This document shows, in pieces, positions 16,553 through 25,532 of a DNA stretch of 44,614 nucleotides. How positions within the stretch are numbered: the first letter of the stretch is position 1; each line of letters opens with the position of its first letter. Where the stretch lies: the NCBI GenBank assembly GCA_022449345.1, contig JAKURL010000014.1, positions 1 through 44,614 of the forward strand. Reading direction: 5' to 3'. The position numbers and the translations under genes were made by a program. The notes beneath the pieces were generated by a model. It was not told the origin of the DNA. It did not search any database and saw only the letters and a list, made by a program, of their open reading frames with translations. The DNA is from Candidatus Thalassarchaeum sp. GTDB lineage: Archaea > Thermoplasmatota > Poseidoniia > Poseidoniales > Thalassarchaeaceae.

Positions 16553-17353
16553 TTGATGGCGATAGAACCCACCGACGGAGCGATGGGTGAGGCCGATGGG
16601 AGTCTGTTGAAGAACGGGTGTAAAGATAGGGTGCGAGAATCCAAGGTTGGTCGTAACCTTGCTGCAATCGCGGGAACCTACCTAATTCTAGTATTTTTGA
16701 CACCATTAGCTATGCCAACCGATTCGATCCCAGACCTTTCCGGACGTGCTAATCGCTTTGATTATGCAACCGTTGATGAGATGTGGTCGTGGGGCAATGG
16801 GGACAATAGCGATTACAAACACGCTGGGCACGACCAAGATGCGAATGGCGGCCCCTTTGCTTGGACTGACCTTAATCCGATTGCCGCGACCGTTTATGCC
16901 ATTGGAGACTTGAATTGCCATCAGAAACATTACCGGTCTTGGGAAATAAATGGCAATCAATTGGCGGTTTGTGTACGAGACATTGGAATCTTGTTCGGAT
17001 TTGTTGTTTGTTGTTTAATTTGGCGGCAGCGAGGGTTGAATCGGTGGACTGTCCGAGATACATTCCTCTCGATTTTCTCTGATGAATCGATCGAGAGATT
17101 CTACTACAACGATCAGAGGATGTTGGCCATGATGGCAATTATTGCAATAGGACTCGGCCCGATGGCTATAGATGGATTCACTCAGTTACTTTCTCCCTAT
17201 GAATCGACGAACCTGATGAGGATACTTACTGGATTTCCAGCAGGATTTGTGGGTGGTTGGATATTCTCTGCGATGTTCTCTGCGAGACCACACGAATTCG
17301 AAAACTCGGAATCGGTTCTTCTTCCCGCCGATGCAAAACTTCGCATGGTTTGA
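16553..17353 (+). CDS. DUF2085 family membrane protein
   Basis: A 266-residue multi-span membrane protein. The middle shows GDLNCHQKHYRSWEINGNQ followed by AVCVRDIGILFGF, which is the DUF2085 hallmark (C-H-Q, then C-x-R-x-x-G-I). Function of the family is unknown. A first span lies at about residues 35-52, with a soluble loop of about 70 residues before the core. The start is uncertain: ATG 16553 lies only 14 bases from the divergent Smr gene, and ATG 16583 or GTG 16631 are possible. It converges with the thymidylate kinase gene. Confidence 0.72.
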   Translation: MMAIEPTDGAMGEADGSLLKNGCKDRVRESKVGRNLAAIAGTYLILVFLTPLAMPTDSIPDLSGRANRFDYATVDEMWSWGNGDNSDYKHAGHDQDANGGPFAWTDLNPIAATVYAIGDLNCHQKHYRSWEINGNQLAVCVRDIGILFGFVVCCLIWRQRGLNRWTVRDTFLSIFSDESIERFYYNDQRMLAMMAIIAIGLGPMAIDGFTQLLSPYESTNLMRILTGFPAGFVGGWIFSAMFSARPHEFENSESVLLPADAKLRMV

Positions 17354-17356
17354 GGA

Positions 17357-18697
17357 TTAATTCCCCTGCCACCAATTAACCAATCCACTCGCTCCGGCTG
17401 GTGGCGAGGTGTCGGATCTTCCATTGCCTAAAATCGCCAATCTCTCAATGGTATCTCGGACTGCACGAGGATGTTCCCCCGAGCGAACGATTTGCCCCAT
17501 AGCAAATCGAAGATGAGTGTCAGGATTCACTGCAAGCCATTTGGACAGAGCCTTTCGCAGCGGCCAAAGCACCAGTGAAAGAGTTCCAAAGGCATGGGAT
17601 TCATCTCTCAATTGATTTCGAGCAGCGTCGCGGCCCAACAAGGATTTGTGCTGGTTTACCCATTTGCTTCGGTCGGCGAGGAAACGCAAAACCTTGTGAG
17701 TGTGAGAATCGGAAACTGCCCTCACCGGACCCTGTGCTTCACGCAATTCATTTACATCGGCTGAGGGGAGTAGAGCCAAGGTTCCACAAATCGCAGAAAT
17801 CGAGTGTGCCGATATCGACTTTGGGACATCCACTCTTTCATCTTCCGAAACCTGTTGAAGAGCACTAGTATGCTCCTCTTGTGCTTCTCGAAGGACTCGC
17901 CATGGAGTCTTACCATCTAACCAATCGTTTAGAGTCCTAGCGGGTTCAACGCCTAACCCATCTAGGACGGTTTGGCCCATGGTCGATTTGATTAGGCGTT
18001 TGAGCATGAAGCGCTCGACTGCTTCAGTATCGACATTTAGCGGAGCTGGGCGAGAGTGCAGGAACTTTCTCACATGAAGGGTTAATTTTCGACGGAATTC
18101 TCGCTCTGTGGTCTCGTTGGATACTGGACCAATTATGGCACCCATATCGAATGGAATAGGCATCTCTACTTCGCCAGATAGCAATGATGCATAGCCGGCT
18201 CGAATGGCATTTTGCAATTCTGTTGTCTCAAAGTATTCTGCTTTGTCAGACATCATTCGGAGGGTTCCCGATTGAATCCTTTTCATAGCGACTTCAGGGT
18301 CACAGTCGACCCAGATACATAGATCGGGAACTAGCGCTGCAGAATTAATCTGAGCCACTCGCTCAACCCCTAGTGAACCGACAATTCCTTGGTAGACTAA
18401 GGATGAATGGACATTCCTTTCACTGACTACAATTCTGCCCTCCTCCAAACGAGGAAGTATCCAGCCGTGAGAATGGTCAACTCGATCTGCAGCAAAGAAA
18501 CCGGCTTCTTCCTCTGGTGTATGGGTATTTTGTCTCACAGAATCGATGGCGAGCCTACCGAGAGGGTGGTCTCGACGAGGCTCGCCGGTTATCTCTACCG
18601 AAGTGAAACAAAACTCCTTTTCAAGCACCTCAGCAACAACCTTGGTTGCAAGACCTTTACCGGAGCCGTCGCCTCCTTCGATGGTAATTAGGTACAC
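17357..18697 (-). CDS. tmk: Thymidylate kinase with long C-terminal extension
   Basis: The first about 205 of 446 residues form a dTMP kinase, which makes dTDP for DNA synthesis. It has the P-loop EGGDGSGKG (residues 7-15), TGEPRRDHPLGRL, and SERNVHSSLVYQG in place of the common DR-Y-x-x-S motif. The remaining about 240 residues look helical and soluble and match no family I know. The frame is intact to the end, so it is a true extension. GTG 18697 lies one base after the stop of the upstream gene. The usual enzyme is about 200-215 residues. What the extension does is unknown. Confidence 0.82.
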   Translation of the reverse strand: MYLITIEGGDGSGKGLATKVVAEVLEKEFCFTSVEITGEPRRDHPLGRLAIDSVRQNTHTPEEEAGFFAADRVDHSHGWILPRLEEGRIVVSERNVHSSLVYQGIVGSLGVERVAQINSAALVPDLCIWVDCDPEVAMKRIQSGTLRMMSDKAEYFETTELQNAIRAGYASLLSGEVEMPIPFDMGAIIGPVSNETTEREFRRKLTLHVRKFLHSRPAPLNVDTEAVERFMLKRLIKSTMGQTVLDGLGVEPARTLNDWLDGKTPWRVLREAQEEHTSALQQVSEDERVDVPKSISAHSISAICGTLALLPSADVNELREAQGPVRAVSDSHTHKVLRFLADRSKWVNQHKSLLGRDAARNQLRDESHAFGTLSLVLWPLRKALSKWLAVNPDTHLRFAMGQIVRSGEHPRAVRDTIERLAILGNGRSDTSPPAGASGLVNWWQGN

Positions 18698-18698
18698 G

Positions 18699-19436
18699 TT
18701 AAGCCTCCGCCAACCCGAACTGTCCGCGACTCAGATAGGTTAGACCCATTCCCATCAATATGAATAGAGGGCCAATGAACATCAAGCCCTGACTCCAAAG
18801 ACCAAGATAGGCTAGGAATTGAGTTCTGAGGTGACTCTTTCCATTGTATGCCTCTACACCTCCTATGACACCCGCAATTCCTGCAAGCAGAGTAAATGCA
18901 CCAATGAGGGTAGTAATTAGAACAGACTCGCTGAGATAACTCTCCCCACGCATATCGGTTTCCTGAACTCCTTCTCCCTCGGTTAGAGTGATAACAATCT
19001 GGGCATGATCTCCGGGCACCAATAATACTCGTTGTGTAATATGGTCAGGATGGTCCACGACCAATGTAGCGGAACTTCGAGTTACATCTTGAATAGAAAA
19101 TCGGCCGCCAGAGTCTGTTATGTCTCGGCCGATTTCTAGGTTTTCTTCATCGTAGAGGATTACCGTCACATCTTCCATTCCCTCGGCTCCTGATGAGTTA
19201 TTGATGAGCGCGGCATATACCGCTCCATTTACGTCAGCCTTTAGCCCAGAATCGTCAAGTTGGCCGCTCAGTACATCACCGATATCGGCGCTTATGTGAA
19301 GACCACCAGTTAGCACTCCAAGTATGCTTCCAAAGATGATTAACACCGCTCCGGCGACTCTTGTGGCAGGGTCAATAGAGAGATCTTTGAGCCACCACTC
19401 AAAGCGAGTTCTACTAGATTCGTCGCCATCAGACAT
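18699..19436 (-). CDS. Membrane protein with carboxypeptidase-regulatory-like extracytoplasmic domain
   Basis: This protein of about 245 residues has one N-terminal span (VAGAVLIIFGSILGVLTGG). An extracytoplasmic beta domain follows with MEDVTVILYDEENLEIGRD and SGGRFSIQDV, which resembles carboxypeptidase-D regulatory or prealbumin-like folds. Two or three C-terminal spans complete it. No enzyme motif is visible. ATG 19436 was chosen because GGAG lies 10 bases upstream; an earlier ATG at 19457 overlaps the upstream gene. It lies between the cyclase-like gene and tmk in one minus-strand run. It may be a surface adhesion or structural protein. Confidence 0.62.
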   Translation of the reverse strand: MSDGDESSRTRFEWWLKDLSIDPATRVAGAVLIIFGSILGVLTGGLHISADIGDVLSGQLDDSGLKADVNGAVYAALINNSSGAEGMEDVTVILYDEENLEIGRDITDSGGRFSIQDVTRSSATLVVDHPDHITQRVLLVPGDHAQIVITLTEGEGVQETDMRGESYLSESVLITTLIGAFTLLAGIAGVIGGVEAYNGKSHLRTQFLAYLGLWSQGLMFIGPLFILMGMGLTYLSRGQFGLAEA

Positions 19437-19449
19437 GCTGCCCGCTCTC

Positions 19450-20490
19450 CTACTCATCCTCTCTGATAATCGGCGGCTTCTCAGTTTGCCGCTTTGAAAT
19501 TGATGCGTAGATGAGCCAAGTAATCGCTATTGAGAAAGCCATTAGAAACAATTCTGAACTGAAACCTTCCTTACAATCGATGCAATCGGTTGGAGGTTCT
19601 ATCGAGGATTCGCTTTGGCAATTCGGTTGTATGTTTTCGAACTCGAAACTGACCTCGTAGTAATTTGACCAATTCTTCCCAGTAATCCAATAATTGCCAG
19701 TTACTGGGTCCTTTGCGATTCCATTCAATACACCTGATGATTCGGGTTCAAATTCATCTCTAATTGAACTAAAATCTACCTTTTGACAGACATACCCATT
19801 TGAGGCTTGAATCAGATAAATTGAATCGTCATACCATTTGTTGGCGAGTATGTCACCATTGGAACTCCCGCATTCCAATTCATTCCAGCGATCGCTTGGG
19901 CCACCGTCTAACAAAACCTCGATAGAATCGGTGAAATTAATATTCGAGTTTTCAGAATTTTGTAATCGAACAGAGCCATCGGAAAGCCAAATTCCGGTCT
20001 CCTCTGAATTGCATATTCCCCAGGCCTCTCCTTGGTAAGAAAAACTACCAATTTGTTCTAGCGAATCTATGTCGTAAATGAATGCGATATTTTCCCTCCA
20101 AGTTAATTGGATTACAGAGTTATTCCAAATTGTTAATCCCTCGCCAAAATATTCCTCTGAAAGGTTGTATTGCGCCTCGATTTCACCAGTTTCCATATTG
20201 ACGATTCTAACACTAGATTCGCCGTATAATCCAGTGCTTTCGTAGAGCTTACCATCATGGATTTCCAAGCCCTGAGTAAAGGCTGAATCATCATGTGGAA
20301 TCACGCCGATTAACTCAGGTTCGATAACCACGACTTGCCAATGTTCAGGAGTCTCGGAAGCATTTGTAAGTGGGAAAATTGCAGATGCGAGGAGGCATAC
20401 TACAATTGCCACCGTAGCTCGAATGCTTGATTCTGGCCGATGGCTAAGCAAGCGGCCCTTCGGGCCGGATGCGTCCGAACGATGCTCCAT
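19450..20490 (-). CDS. Glutaminyl-peptide cyclotransferase-like beta-propeller, secreted
   Basis: A signal peptide (hydrophobic ATVAIVVCLLASAIFPLT) precedes a five-bladed propeller of the plant/bacterial glutamine cyclotransferase family, which converts N-terminal Gln to pyroglutamate. Recognisable segments are IPHDDSAFTQGLEIHDGKLY, YESTGLYGESSVR, FGEGLTIWNNSVIQLTW, YQGEAWGICN and GVLNGIAKDP...WITGKNW. One hydrophobic span near the C-terminus (LFLMAFSIAITWLIYASI) suggests anchoring, with a short cytosolic tail. ATG 20490 is given, but TTG 20451 is a serious alternative. The only TATA-like sequence upstream sits at 20495-20500, too close to serve ATG 20490. Confidence 0.8.
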   Translation of the reverse strand: MEHRSDASGPKGRLLSHRPESSIRATVAIVVCLLASAIFPLTNASETPEHWQVVVIEPELIGVIPHDDSAFTQGLEIHDGKLYESTGLYGESSVRIVNMETGEIEAQYNLSEEYFGEGLTIWNNSVIQLTWRENIAFIYDIDSLEQIGSFSYQGEAWGICNSEETGIWLSDGSVRLQNSENSNINFTDSIEVLLDGGPSDRWNELECGSSNGDILANKWYDDSIYLIQASNGYVCQKVDFSSIRDEFEPESSGVLNGIAKDPVTGNYWITGKNWSNYYEVSFEFENIQPNCQSESSIEPPTDCIDCKEGFSSELFLMAFSIAITWLIYASISKRQTEKPPIIREDE

Positions 20491-20500
20491 CGATGTTATA
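20453..20500 (-). promoter_or_regulatory. Leader hairpin and shared TATA-like sequence between divergent secreted-protein genes
   Basis: GTTATAGC around 20494-20501 is TATA-like when read on either strand and may serve both the cyclase-like gene and the HExxH protease gene. CGGCCC (20453-20458) and GGGCCG (20462-20467) form a 6-bp hairpin with a TTC loop, ending one base before the alternative TTG 20451. If that TTG is the real start, the hairpin lies in the 5' leader rather than in coding sequence. Confidence 0.35.
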
Positions 20501-20549
20501 GCGGGTTGGAGCGGGGCTTGAACCTGTCTTATTGCTGAGGTGAGCACGA

Positions 20550-23500
20550 GTGAGGACTTCAAGCAGTTCTAGCAAGTCAACAACTTCGTTGTTGTTGGTC
20601 TGGCTAATGCTCGCTTCTGTAATGTTACCTTTAGCCAGCGCAAGCGATGAATCTGGCAGTGAAGAAAATACGGTTATCGCCGGAGACCTCAGTGATTTTG
20701 ATCCAGTAAATGATGGCCACGCCTACATTTACAATGATGATGATAATCCGGTATTCTCCGCTTTTGGTTATCTAAAAAAACAGTGGATTGAGAACGATTA
20801 CCCAAATCTGATTGATCCATTTTCTCCAGCTTATCAAAACACTAAATCAAGTAGCACACCCTGTGAAAATGCTTGGGCAGTAGATGACACAGACACTTTC
20901 TCAACATCTAGCGGCCAAGTCTCTGCGACAGTCAGGAAAATATCAACAAACTCGGCTATATTTGTCGAGGATGGGGTGGTGATTTCCTCAACCACTCTCA
21001 ACGATATCACTTCAACTTGGGAATCGACTATCTTCCCCACAGATACCACATACTTCGGGAATCCTCCCGATGTCGACAATAATTGCCAGATTGAGATATT
21101 AATCTTCGAAATTGACGGTGGAGGTGGAATTGGAGGTTACTTCGATCCAAATGTAGTCAGCCAGCGAGAAATTCTCTTCGTCGATTCTGGCGACATGAGT
21201 TGGAGAAATACCATCTTGGCTCACGAAATGGAGCACCTTCTGCACAACGCCAGAGACCCATACGAATACCTCTGGATCGATGAGGGGGCGGCAGATATGG
21301 CTGCTTACCTTTGCTTCGGAGTAACCAATACTTTGTCTGGACATGCCAACGAATGGTCTCAGAATTCCAACATGAGTGTACGTTGGTGGAATCAGAGGAT
21401 TGCGGATTACGGTGGCGGATTCATGTTCCTAATGTATCTGGCCGACAAACTAGGAGGGGGGGCTGCAATTTCCCGATTAGTGGCAGACACTGCTACCGGA
21501 GGAATAGGAATTGAGAATTTGGCACGCAACCCCGAACCAGGTTCAACGGCAATCGGGATCACGATGTCAGATATTTTCGCTAATTTCACCGCAGCCGTGG
21601 CTTTGGATAGCGCTCAAGGTGCATTTGGTTTCTCAAATATCGCGATGACGGCCGGTTGTGTAACAGGATACATTTGCCGAGTCCAAATGAGCGGATATCG
21701 CGACGAGTGGCAATCGACATGGGTTAGCCCAACACATGAACTTGAAGGCTGGGGGATGCGCGCCTACAAATTCGCCGGAGGAACTGGGGCACCCCTCAAT
21801 CTAATGGTGCAACCAACTCATTTCGGTGTCGCGGGAACGGTGATGGCAAAAGATGCTTCAACAGGGACTTGGACCATGAGTAAACTGAGAATAGATTCGG
21901 CTACTGGGGCAGGAACTGGGTTGGTACATGGATTTGGAAATACCACTGACGAGGTATGGGTAATTGCATGGTATGAATCCCAAGTGACAGATTGTGATTA
22001 CAACTTCGCCAGTTGTGGCATAACCACTGGCTCATACCCCACCACAGATATCGTTGTGCAAGCTGGCCTCATTACCGATCCGGCAGAAGTAGACATCATG
22101 GCGGTCACTCAATTCGATCGCGACGAAGACAATCTAGACGATAGCGTAGAAATAGAACTCCAAGTAACATCAAACGCGTTCTTCGAAATAATTGAAGTGA
22201 CATTTGAGGCATTTGTCAATAACACGTTAAGTGATTCCATTACTTTCTCAATGACAGCAGGAAATAGTATTCCAACCGAGGAAACAATCTGGTTCACACC
22301 ACCAGAAACCGGTGATTGGACTTTTGGAGTTGACATCAGAGATATCAGTGGCGAAGTAACAGATACCGCATTTACTCTACCAATACAAATTGGCAACATG
22401 AAACCCATTGCAAGTGGCTCCACCTCCACTACAATCACTCAAACATGGTTGCCAGTCAGCCTGTTTGGTGGAGGCTATGATGTGTGGGGATTCGGTCAAT
22501 TGAATGGGTCATTCAGCCATAATGAAACACCCGTGGCTTACAATTGGGATCTAGGAGACAATATCACATCTGGACTCAAGAACCCTGTACATGTTTACGA
22601 TGAAGCAGGAAATTATACGATTTCACTTACCGTTGAGGACATAGGAGGATTCTACTCTGAAACACAATCTTGGACGGTTAGTGTGGCTGACACTACCGAA
22701 CCGATTCCAGAGATTCGCGTAGATGGTATCACCATTACAGATGAAGTTGTATTATTGACTAACCAAAGGGTATTGTTCTCTGCAAGAAGTACTGTAGATA
22801 ATGTTCCACACGAAGAAATAGATTTCACTTGGAATTGGGGGGATGGAAGCGATGAAAGCGGCCTTGGACTTGTTGAAGCCAGCCATGCCTACGTAGATGG
22901 AAGCGCTGATGGAACAGTCTACACATTGACTCTAACTATCAATGACGGGACATTTGTTGTAGAACATCAAGTGTACGTTCGAGTATTGAATCGAGTTCCT
23001 CGGCAAATTTTCGATCAAGAGCTCCAAACTTACACGCTAACACCCTTGAAGTTGCCCGATGTGTTCACCGATGATGATGGAATTATCGTCGAATATCGAT
23101 GGGACTTTGACTCGGGAGTGAATTTCTCTAGTGAGGGTATATCTCTGACTTCTGACTTTTCAGGGACCGTTTCGGTAAGCCGAAATCCTGTGGTGGGATG
23201 GAATACTCCTGGTCTCAAATCAGTAACTCTAGAGGTCACCGATGATGACGGAAATGTCTCCACTGCAACTGTAATGGTTAGGGTGCTAAACCAAAGACCA
23301 GTTGCTGTATTTGACCGACCTTCTGATGGTACTGTTGAAACCGAGTATTTCTTCGAAAGTTTGTCCTTTGATCCCGATGGTGATACATCACTATTACAAA
23401 CCCGATGGAACATTACTGGAATGGAAAATGAAATTGAAAACTCATCTACTGTTTACCATACATTCACCGATCCTGGTTTGTACACAATATCGTTGACCGT

Positions 23501-24656
23501 TATTGATGAACGTGGAGCAGAATCAGCAACCAAATCCTATCAGATTCGAATCGCTAACCCACTCCCTGTTCCAATGGTTGAATTCATGCAACCGAGTGCA
23601 AATGGAAGCGCACTTCACACAATTCCTAACTCTGAAGAAGACGTTACTTGGTGGGTTCCTTTTGCTGTAGATGGAGGAGCCTTCATCGCTCCAGATTGCC
23701 CATTGCGGCTGGATGGTTCAGAAAGTTACGATGCCGACCCACGATTTGTCGGAAGGCACTCTACAGACCCAGAAAACACAGAATGGAATGGAATCACTCG
23801 GTGGATTTGGGACTTCGGAGACGCGACTCCTCAAGTCGAAGGACCGATTGTTTGGCACTCTTGGGATCGTCCTGGAACATACGTTGTAACCCTCACCGTT
23901 GTCGATGGATTCGAAGGTGGAGATACTAACACCACCTCAATTACAGTTTATGTCTCAAGAGCACCTGAAATCGAACCTATCGACCCAATTGATTCTGACT
24001 ATGTTACCGAAGGTGACCTAGTACTTCTCAATCACAGCGCCTACGACATAGATTTGATTGAGGGGCTAGAAGCATGGTTGGACTTCGATGCTAACTATGA
24101 TAGCGATGGAGACGGAATCTCCACCAACGACAGAGATATCAGCCTGACCGCTGAGCTTTCCGTCTATTGGGATCTCAATGCACTGGTCGACTCGGACCAA
24201 GATGGAGACCCTAGAAACGACTTCCTTTGGGGCAACATGACTTGGCATCAAACTGGAGAGATCCGTCTTGTATTGCAAGTCTGCGACGGTGTAGGAGTCT
24301 GCACTTCAGAGGATTATATTATCAGTGTACTATCAGCAGAAGAAGAAAGCCGCCAGAAGTCTTGGGATGAATTGACTTGGAGAGATTTTGTTCCAAATAA
24401 GGAGAGTGGCGGCCTTCTAGCCTTAGTGGCCCTAGTGCTTATCCTCGGCTGGTTAGTCATGAGACAGAAGGACGAAGAGGAGATTGATGCTGAGGAAAGG
24501 CTTGAGACCTACGATGTACAGGAAGTAGAAGCGGAAGGCGGGCTACCCGGAATGGATCAACACACTCCACCACCACAACCGAAGTATCTGACGGTTGACG
24601 AGCGAAGGAACAAGGAGTCCGGATACATCCGCCCAATCAGAACTCGGAGGCGCTAA
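20550..24656 (+). CDS. Secreted, membrane-anchored HExxH metalloprotease with PKD repeats
   Basis: This 1368-residue protein starts with a Ser-rich n-region and signal peptide (about 12-32). The catalytic part has AHEMEHLLH (His 225, Glu 226, His 229) and WIDEGAADMA (Glu about 245), the order of M30/immune-inhibitor-like gluzincins. Downstream are about five PKD-type domains; examples are YNWDLGDNITSG, FTWNWGDGSDESG and WIWDFGDATPQVEG. A Ca-binding-like stretch DSDGDGISTND follows near residue 1183. One span (LLALVALVLILGWLVM, about 1290) and a basic cytosolic tail end the protein. GTG 20550 has GAGGTGA upstream. It likely digests extracellular protein at the cell surface. Confidence 0.83.
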   Translation: MRTSSSSSKSTTSLLLVWLMLASVMLPLASASDESGSEENTVIAGDLSDFDPVNDGHAYIYNDDDNPVFSAFGYLKKQWIENDYPNLIDPFSPAYQNTKSSSTPCENAWAVDDTDTFSTSSGQVSATVRKISTNSAIFVEDGVVISSTTLNDITSTWESTIFPTDTTYFGNPPDVDNNCQIEILIFEIDGGGGIGGYFDPNVVSQREILFVDSGDMSWRNTILAHEMEHLLHNARDPYEYLWIDEGAADMAAYLCFGVTNTLSGHANEWSQNSNMSVRWWNQRIADYGGGFMFLMYLADKLGGGAAISRLVADTATGGIGIENLARNPEPGSTAIGITMSDIFANFTAAVALDSAQGAFGFSNIAMTAGCVTGYICRVQMSGYRDEWQSTWVSPTHELEGWGMRAYKFAGGTGAPLNLMVQPTHFGVAGTVMAKDASTGTWTMSKLRIDSATGAGTGLVHGFGNTTDEVWVIAWYESQVTDCDYNFASCGITTGSYPTTDIVVQAGLITDPAEVDIMAVTQFDRDEDNLDDSVEIELQVTSNAFFEIIEVTFEAFVNNTLSDSITFSMTAGNSIPTEETIWFTPPETGDWTFGVDIRDISGEVTDTAFTLPIQIGNMKPIASGSTSTTITQTWLPVSLFGGGYDVWGFGQLNGSFSHNETPVAYNWDLGDNITSGLKNPVHVYDEAGNYTISLTVEDIGGFYSETQSWTVSVADTTEPIPEIRVDGITITDEVVLLTNQRVLFSARSTVDNVPHEEIDFTWNWGDGSDESGLGLVEASHAYVDGSADGTVYTLTLTINDGTFVVEHQVYVRVLNRVPRQIFDQELQTYTLTPLKLPDVFTDDDGIIVEYRWDFDSGVNFSSEGISLTSDFSGTVSVSRNPVVGWNTPGLKSVTLEVTDDDGNVSTATVMVRVLNQRPVAVFDRPSDGTVETEYFFESLSFDPDGDTSLLQTRWNITGMENEIENSSTVYHTFTDPGLYTISLTVIDERGAESATKSYQIRIANPLPVPMVEFMQPSANGSALHTIPNSEEDVTWWVPFAVDGGAFIAPDCPLRLDGSESYDADPRFVGRHSTDPENTEWNGITRWIWDFGDATPQVEGPIVWHSWDRPGTYVVTLTVVDGFEGGDTNTTSITVYVSRAPEIEPIDPIDSDYVTEGDLVLLNHSAYDIDLIEGLEAWLDFDANYDSDGDGISTNDRDISLTAELSVYWDLNALVDSDQDGDPRNDFLWGNMTWHQTGEIRLVLQVCDGVGVCTSEDYIISVLSAEEESRQKSWDELTWRDFVPNKESGGLLALVALVLILGWLVMRQKDEEEIDAEERLETYDVQEVEAEGGLPGMDQHTPPPQPKYLTVDERRNKESGYIRPIRTRRR

Positions 24657-24658
24657 GT

Positions 24659-25531
24659 GTGCGTGATTTCCTCAAGAAATTCTTTGCAGGAGGATTCAGT
24701 CTCGGGTTTATGGCTCCTATGCTAGCAATTTTGTTGGTCTCAACAACTCCTGTAGTAGCATCGGGAAATGATTGTAATCTTGCTCCTGATGTAGGGTTCA
24801 ATGCCGCCTATGCAGAGGTAGTGGAAGTGGAAGAAGGAGGATTTTGGTGGGGAAATGCCCCGAGAAATGACCTAAGTCCATTGATATCTGATCTATATGT
24901 TGAAATCGAACTGCAAGAAAATTACGCGGAAGCACTACGTTTGGAATTGATTCCTGGATATTCCTACACATTTTGCATAGAGTTCCATTCTGATCCTGAC
25001 AACCCTCCGACCAATGACCCAAAAGGCGATGTTTACCTATTCACTTCAGCAAATTGGGATCGGTACCAATCAGACTACCAGATGGTATCTGAAGGGTGGC
25101 AAACACCTGAAGAGGTAATGGATATGATTCCTGTCGAATGGAGAGACATGGTCGTATTTCTTCCATTCAGAGACACCCATGCCTACGAGGGAAAGCGTAG
25201 CACTAGCTTCTCAACCGCTTTAGACAATGACAACAAAGCCTTCATCTCTTGGTTTGGAGACAATAGTGATCCAGAATACTTCCTTGCTCTAGATAACTGG
25301 AATAACACTAGGCCCAACGATGCGGTTTCTGTAGACGGTGATATGATTGTTCAAGTCTGGATAGACGTAGAAGAAAGATTGACACTACCAAGATTCACAG
25401 CTTACATCATGGTTGGATTATTACCACTTAGTTGTGTAATTGTACCTATGCTTCTTCACTCAAAATACCACTCTACTGGAGCAGGTGAAAGCTCGGAGAA
25501 GCAAGAATTGGTTCCGCTGCTTGAACAGTGA
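24659..25531 (+). CDS. Unknown secreted membrane-anchored protein
   Basis: This 290-residue protein has a signal peptide (about 8-36), an extracytoplasmic domain of about 210 residues with few cysteines, and one C-terminal span (YIMVGLLPLSCVIVPMLL). A short cytosolic tail follows. I do not recognise the family. The ectodomain has beta-type stretches (LRLELIPGYSYTFCIEF) that could form a jelly-roll or Ig-like fold. GTG 24659 has a GGAGG SD and lies 2 bases after the metalloprotease stop, so the two are almost certainly co-transcribed. It may be a partner or inhibitor of that protease, which is inference from position only. Confidence 0.7.
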   Translation: MRDFLKKFFAGGFSLGFMAPMLAILLVSTTPVVASGNDCNLAPDVGFNAAYAEVVEVEEGGFWWGNAPRNDLSPLISDLYVEIELQENYAEALRLELIPGYSYTFCIEFHSDPDNPPTNDPKGDVYLFTSANWDRYQSDYQMVSEGWQTPEEVMDMIPVEWRDMVVFLPFRDTHAYEGKRSTSFSTALDNDNKAFISWFGDNSDPEYFLALDNWNNTRPNDAVSVDGDMIVQVWIDVEERLTLPRFTAYIMVGLLPLSCVIVPMLLHSKYHSTGAGESSEKQELVPLLEQ

Positions 25532-25532
25532 A

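Noticed and set aside
17357-18697. Thymidylate kinase extension as a frameshift fusion of two genes
   Set aside because: No second start with SD and no composition break is visible at the junction; one frame runs through.
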